DNA from: DATBGO01 sp050011895
GTDB lineage: Bacteria > Actinomycetota > Actinomycetes > Streptosporangiales > Streptosporangiaceae
Direction of reading: 5' to 3'
NCBI GenBank assembly: GCA_050011895.1
Contig: JBEKIF010000026.1
Span: forward strand, 1 to 59,931
DNA: 59,931 bases
The notes below the pieces were generated by a model, which searched no databases, was not told where the DNA came from, and saw only the letters and a program-made list of their open reading frames with translations. Position numbers and translations under genes: made by a program. Shown one piece after another: positions 58,760 through 59,931 of the stretch (within the stretch, counting starts at the first letter, position 1; each line of letters starts with the position of its first letter).

Positions 58760-59413
58760 TCAGGCCCGGGGCTGCCCGCTGTGCGAGCCGGCCGCATGCC
58801 TGGCCTTGTCGCCTGCTGCTTCCTTCCTGAACTCGCGGAGCCTGTACACCACGAAACCCACGACGGCGAGGACCAGGACAGCCACGATCACATAGCTGCC
58901 GATCGAAAGGTAGTGGGACAGGCTGCCCCAGGCGCTGCCCAACTCGTAACCGATCAGGGAGAAGACGGTGACGTAGACGACCGTGCCCAGCAGGCTGAAC
59001 GCGCCGAACTGGACGGCTGGCACCTCGATGAGCCCAGCGACCAGCGAGGTAAAGGCGCGAATGAAAGGCAGCGCCCGCCCGACGGCAACGGCCCAGGCGC
59101 CCCGGCCGGCAAAGAAACGCTCAGCGCGTTGGATGTCCGCGCGGGTGATCAGGACGTACCGGGCCAGCCGCTCGACCAGCGGCCTGCCGCCGATCCGGCC
59201 CACCGCGTACGAAAGGTAGGAACCACCGAGCTCGGCGAGCGACCCGATGACGATGACCAGCACCAGATTGAGGTGGCCCTGATAGGCCAGGACGCCGGCG
59301 AAGCCGAAGGTGATCTCCGAGGAGATCGGGACGCAGCAGGCCTCAAGGAATCCGAGGACGATGAGGGCGCCGTAGCCCGAATGAGTCAGGGCATGACTCA
59401 GAAAGCTCTCCAT
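58760..59413 (-). CDS. DedA-family membrane protein
   Basis: A 217-residue protein with five or six helices. FLEACCVPISSEITFGFAGV holds the acidic membrane residue and GRALPFIRAFTSLVAGL the basic F/Y-x-x-x-P-x-x-R motif of DedA proteins, which move phospholipids or polyprenyl phosphates across the membrane. Convergent with the hydrolase gene (seven bases between stops). ATG 59413 begins family similarity. Confidence 0.93.
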   Translation of the reverse strand: MESFLSHALTHSGYGALIVLGFLEACCVPISSEITFGFAGVLAYQGHLNLVLVIVIGSLAELGGSYLSYAVGRIGGRPLVERLARYVLITRADIQRAERFFAGRGAWAVAVGRALPFIRAFTSLVAGLIEVPAVQFGAFSLLGTVVYVTVFSLIGYELGSAWGSLSHYLSIGSYVIVAVLVLAVVGFVVYRLREFRKEAAGDKARHAAGSHSGQPRA

Positions 59414-59592
59414 GGGTCTCTGTTGTACAGCATGCGGGCCCGGGGCATAGCCGGGCTCACGCCCGGACCAGTGCAAGTGTGCCAGCCCCGCGCGCGGCGC
59501 GCCGGGCCATCAGGCCGCGCTTCTCCCCTGGCTGACCCCCGTGACCGCGCGTCCCGCCCGCACGTGGCGGCGGGACGCGCAGCGGTGCCGGG

Positions 59593-59706
59593 GCCGCCGG
59601 GTGTGCCGCGGCCCGCCGGGTGTGCCAGGGCCCGCCGGGTGTGCCAGGGCCCGCCGGGTGTGCCAGGGCCCGCCGGGTGTGCCGCGGCCCGCCGGGTGCG
59701 CTGGGC
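59593..59706. repeat. 19-bp tandem repeat, six units
   Basis: Six 19-bp units of the form CCCGCCGGGTGTGCCAGGG start at 59593, 59612, 59631, 59650, 59669 and 59688. Three are identical; the last is degenerate. They lie between the DedA start and the next gene's end. Confidence 0.92.
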
Positions 59707-59775
59707 TCGTCGTGGCCCCGGGGTGGTACCGCGGCCCGGCCGGGCCTAAGGGCGGGGCCGGGCGCGGGCATGAGG

Positions 59776-59931
59776 TTACAGGAGGTGGCGGGCGGCGGCT
59801 GCGACGATCTGCGCAGCCTGGTCCTCCCATTGGGCGTAGGCGTAGGGGAAACCGGAGTTCTGCACGCCCTGGGCTGCCTCCCATAGCGGCTGGGTGGCCC
59901 AGCCGGGGTGCGCGGCCTGGTAGGCCCGCAG
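59776..59931 (-). CDS. C-terminal 51 residues of an unidentified protein (partial)
   Basis: The minus-strand frame is open from the window edge to TAA at 59776-59778. The residues include RAYQAAHPGWATQPLWEAAQ and SGFPYAYAQWEDQAAQIV. The regular aromatic and Ala pattern shows it is a true protein end, similar in style to cell-wall lytic proteins and tail-like proteins of actinobacteria, but I cannot name the family. The rest lies outside the window. Confidence 0.65.
   Translation of the reverse strand: MRAYQAAHPGWATQPLWEAAQGVQNSGFPYAYAQWEDQAAQIVAAAARHLL

Noticed and set aside
59593..59706. Replication origin iterons
   Set aside because: Direct 19-bp repeats suggest iterons, but there is no rep gene, no DnaA box cluster and no AT-rich unwinding region beside them.

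Overview
The window is about 60 kb of high-GC (roughly 70%) chromosomal DNA from a filamentous-type actinomycete. The evidence is GC-rich third codon positions, frequent GTG starts, many 1-8 bp gene overlaps, and typical actinobacterial families: MMPL transporter, PspC, DUF3097, F420/FMN-type PPOX proteins, LLM flavoenzymes, saccharopine-dehydrogenase-like trans-acting enoyl reductases, YkuD L,D-transpeptidase and two Lnt copies. I saw no rRNA, tRNA, CRISPR array, transposase or prophage. The species cannot be fixed; a Streptosporangiales/Catenulisporales-like lineage is a guess.

Layout. 0-6.2 kb: the tail of an aldehyde dehydrogenase, a glyoxalase-like protein, an M50-like membrane peptidase, then a minus-strand arsenic/cadmium-type operon (CadI/ArsI-like enzyme, aquaglyceroporin, CoA-disulfide-reductase-like flavoenzyme). 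Its divergent ArsR regulator is frameshifted and truncated. 6.2-21.4 kb: mixed metabolic and membrane genes (VC0807-like membrane protein, GH15 glucoamylase, cupin, PspC, SDR, MMPL, alpha/beta hydrolase, two enoyl-reductase-like paralogues, wHTH regulator, DUF1275, DUF3097, quinone-type oxidoreductase). Three gene remnants lie between them. 21.9-26 kb: an envelope locus with an NlpC/P60 hydrolase, a secreted SGNH protein, and an acyltransferase-3 protein carrying a paralogous SGNH domain. 26-30.7 kb: PPOX, DinB, LLM, PPOX, a His-rich membrane protein and a cysteine-synthase-like enzyme.

30.8-36.1 kb: a compact redox-signalling cluster. A response regulator fused to a thioredoxin-reductase-like flavoprotein overlaps a cyclic-nucleotide-domain histidine kinase. 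A UBP-type zinc finger, a sulfite-oxidase-fold molybdoenzyme, a ferredoxin-reductase-like flavoenzyme and a DUF6510 zinc-ribbon protein follow. This is the best candidate for a poorly described system. 36.2-46.8 kb: lipoprotein, serS with an overlapping EamA transporter, a VapBC-type toxin-antitoxin pair, two tandem Lnt genes, an L,D-transpeptidase and a methyltransferase; all but the toxin-antitoxin pair, serS, transporter and methyltransferase concern the cell envelope.

46.9-56.6 kb: a seven-gene minus-strand exopolysaccharide-type operon, mostly coupled by short overlaps: two GT2 glycosyltransferases, a polysaccharide deacetylase, a flippase, a large polytopic membrane protein, an ATP-grasp ligase and a flavin monooxygenase-like protein. 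The ligase and flavoenzyme suggest an unusual decoration of the glycan. 56.7-59.9 kb: small membrane protein, beta-lactamase-fold serine hydrolase, DedA protein and the 3' end of a further gene. GC-rich tandem repeats with 19-42 bp periods recur at gene ends, and two of them contain the stop codon of a neighbouring gene.
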